Source of the DNA: Lactifluus volemus
Taxonomy: Eukaryota; Basidiomycota; Agaricomycetes; Russulales; Russulaceae
Assembly: GCA_022376515.1 (NCBI GenBank)
Contig: WTXI01000298.1
Location: 1 to 43,644 of the forward strand
Direction of reading: 5' to 3'
DNA: 43,644 nt
The notes beneath the pieces are model-generated. The model made no database searches. It saw only the letters and a list, made by a program, of their open reading frames with translations, and was not told the origin of the DNA. Positions 43,314 to 43,644 of the stretch are shown piece after piece (the first letter of the stretch is position 1; each line of letters opens with the position of its first letter). The position numbers and the translations under genes were made by a program.

Positions 43314-43644
43314 CGCAGAGAAGAAACAAAAGCGTACGCGCCGCAAACGTCAAAGATCGAGAGTCCCGCCCGACCGGCCATAGGCCGCGAGCGATGAGCG
43401 TCCCCGCTCCGCAATGGATGTCGTCCCATTCCTCCTTCTCGCGGCGGAGTCATTATGATCCACGGAGGGCCCTAGGTTTTATCATGGAGTATTCGGGCCG
43501 CGGAACAGGGGCCATGGATCCTGGCCCACGCCGTTTCCTGGATACGTCTGGCTGCCTCCCCCTCACCACGCACCTATTCTTGAGGTGAACGTGTATCGTT
43601 ACGCGCCTCCGGGTGGAAGAGTACTTTGGGCGAAGCGGGGTGGG

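Larger units (their letters stand above)
40345..43644. repeat. Direct repeat block, copy 2 (cut by the window end)
   Basis: Matches 35,155-35,530 and then 36,576-39,590 continuously, without the LINE. Long stretches are identical, others differ by small indels. Confidence 0.88.

Overview
The window looks like nuclear DNA of a filamentous basidiomycete, most likely an Agaricomycete. Genes are split by many 45-65 nt GT-AG introns. The recognisable proteins are basidiomycete types: a tandem cytochrome P450 array, an F-box protein, a DUF6535 membrane protein, condensin and VPS39 relatives, and a Ty3 chromovirus. No bacterial operons, CRISPR arrays, tRNA or rRNA genes were seen. The assignment rests on gene style and content, not on a database match.

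Layout. (1) 1-14,840 holds three minus-strand P450 genes (361-2819, 7723-10194, 12322-14799). They are near-identical in exons and introns and appear open from membrane anchor to heme loop, each with about 18 exons. Copies 1 and 2 are separated by a 2.63-kb insertion (3560-6189) that has a 14-bp target duplication and an A27 tail, so it is a retrotransposed element. The flank of copy 3 contains a locally inverted segment. (2) 10,400-16,650 carries two copies of the 3' end of an RSC8/SWI3-type chromatin-remodelling gene, a third smaller piece, and a 71-bp hairpin palindrome. (3) 16,700-24,440 is a minus-strand series: a VPS39-like fragment with a frameshift, an F-box gene, a DUF6535 gene and an internal fragment of condensin subunit 1. 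(4) 25,190-26,447 is a proline/alanine-rich tandem-repeat reading frame. (5) 26,448-34,050 is a 7.6-kb Ty3/Gypsy chromovirus with paired LTRs, gag, protease, RT, RNase H, integrase and chromodomain, plus an extra 3' Cys/His-rich region. Its pol is broken by many frameshifts. (6) 34,051-35,100 holds a degraded non-LTR retrotransposon end. (7) 35,140-39,620 and 40,345-43,644 are two direct copies of a block with a decayed M20-type (carboxypeptidase S-like) gene and conserved short frames. Only the first copy carries a 1.03-kb truncated LINE.

How it fits together. The window is a duplication-rich accessory region built by tandem segmental duplication, gene-fragment shuffling and retrotransposition. 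The P450 genes are the most plausible functional host genes. The most distinctive signals are a 12-nt match between the LTR leader and the sequence just after the 5' LTR, pointing to Tf1/sushi-type self-primed reverse transcription within a leader rich in 5-nt-loop hairpins; a 7-nt microexon and a GC-AG intron conserved in all three P450s; and truncated housekeeping genes that kept their introns. All exon boundaries were read by eye and are predictions.
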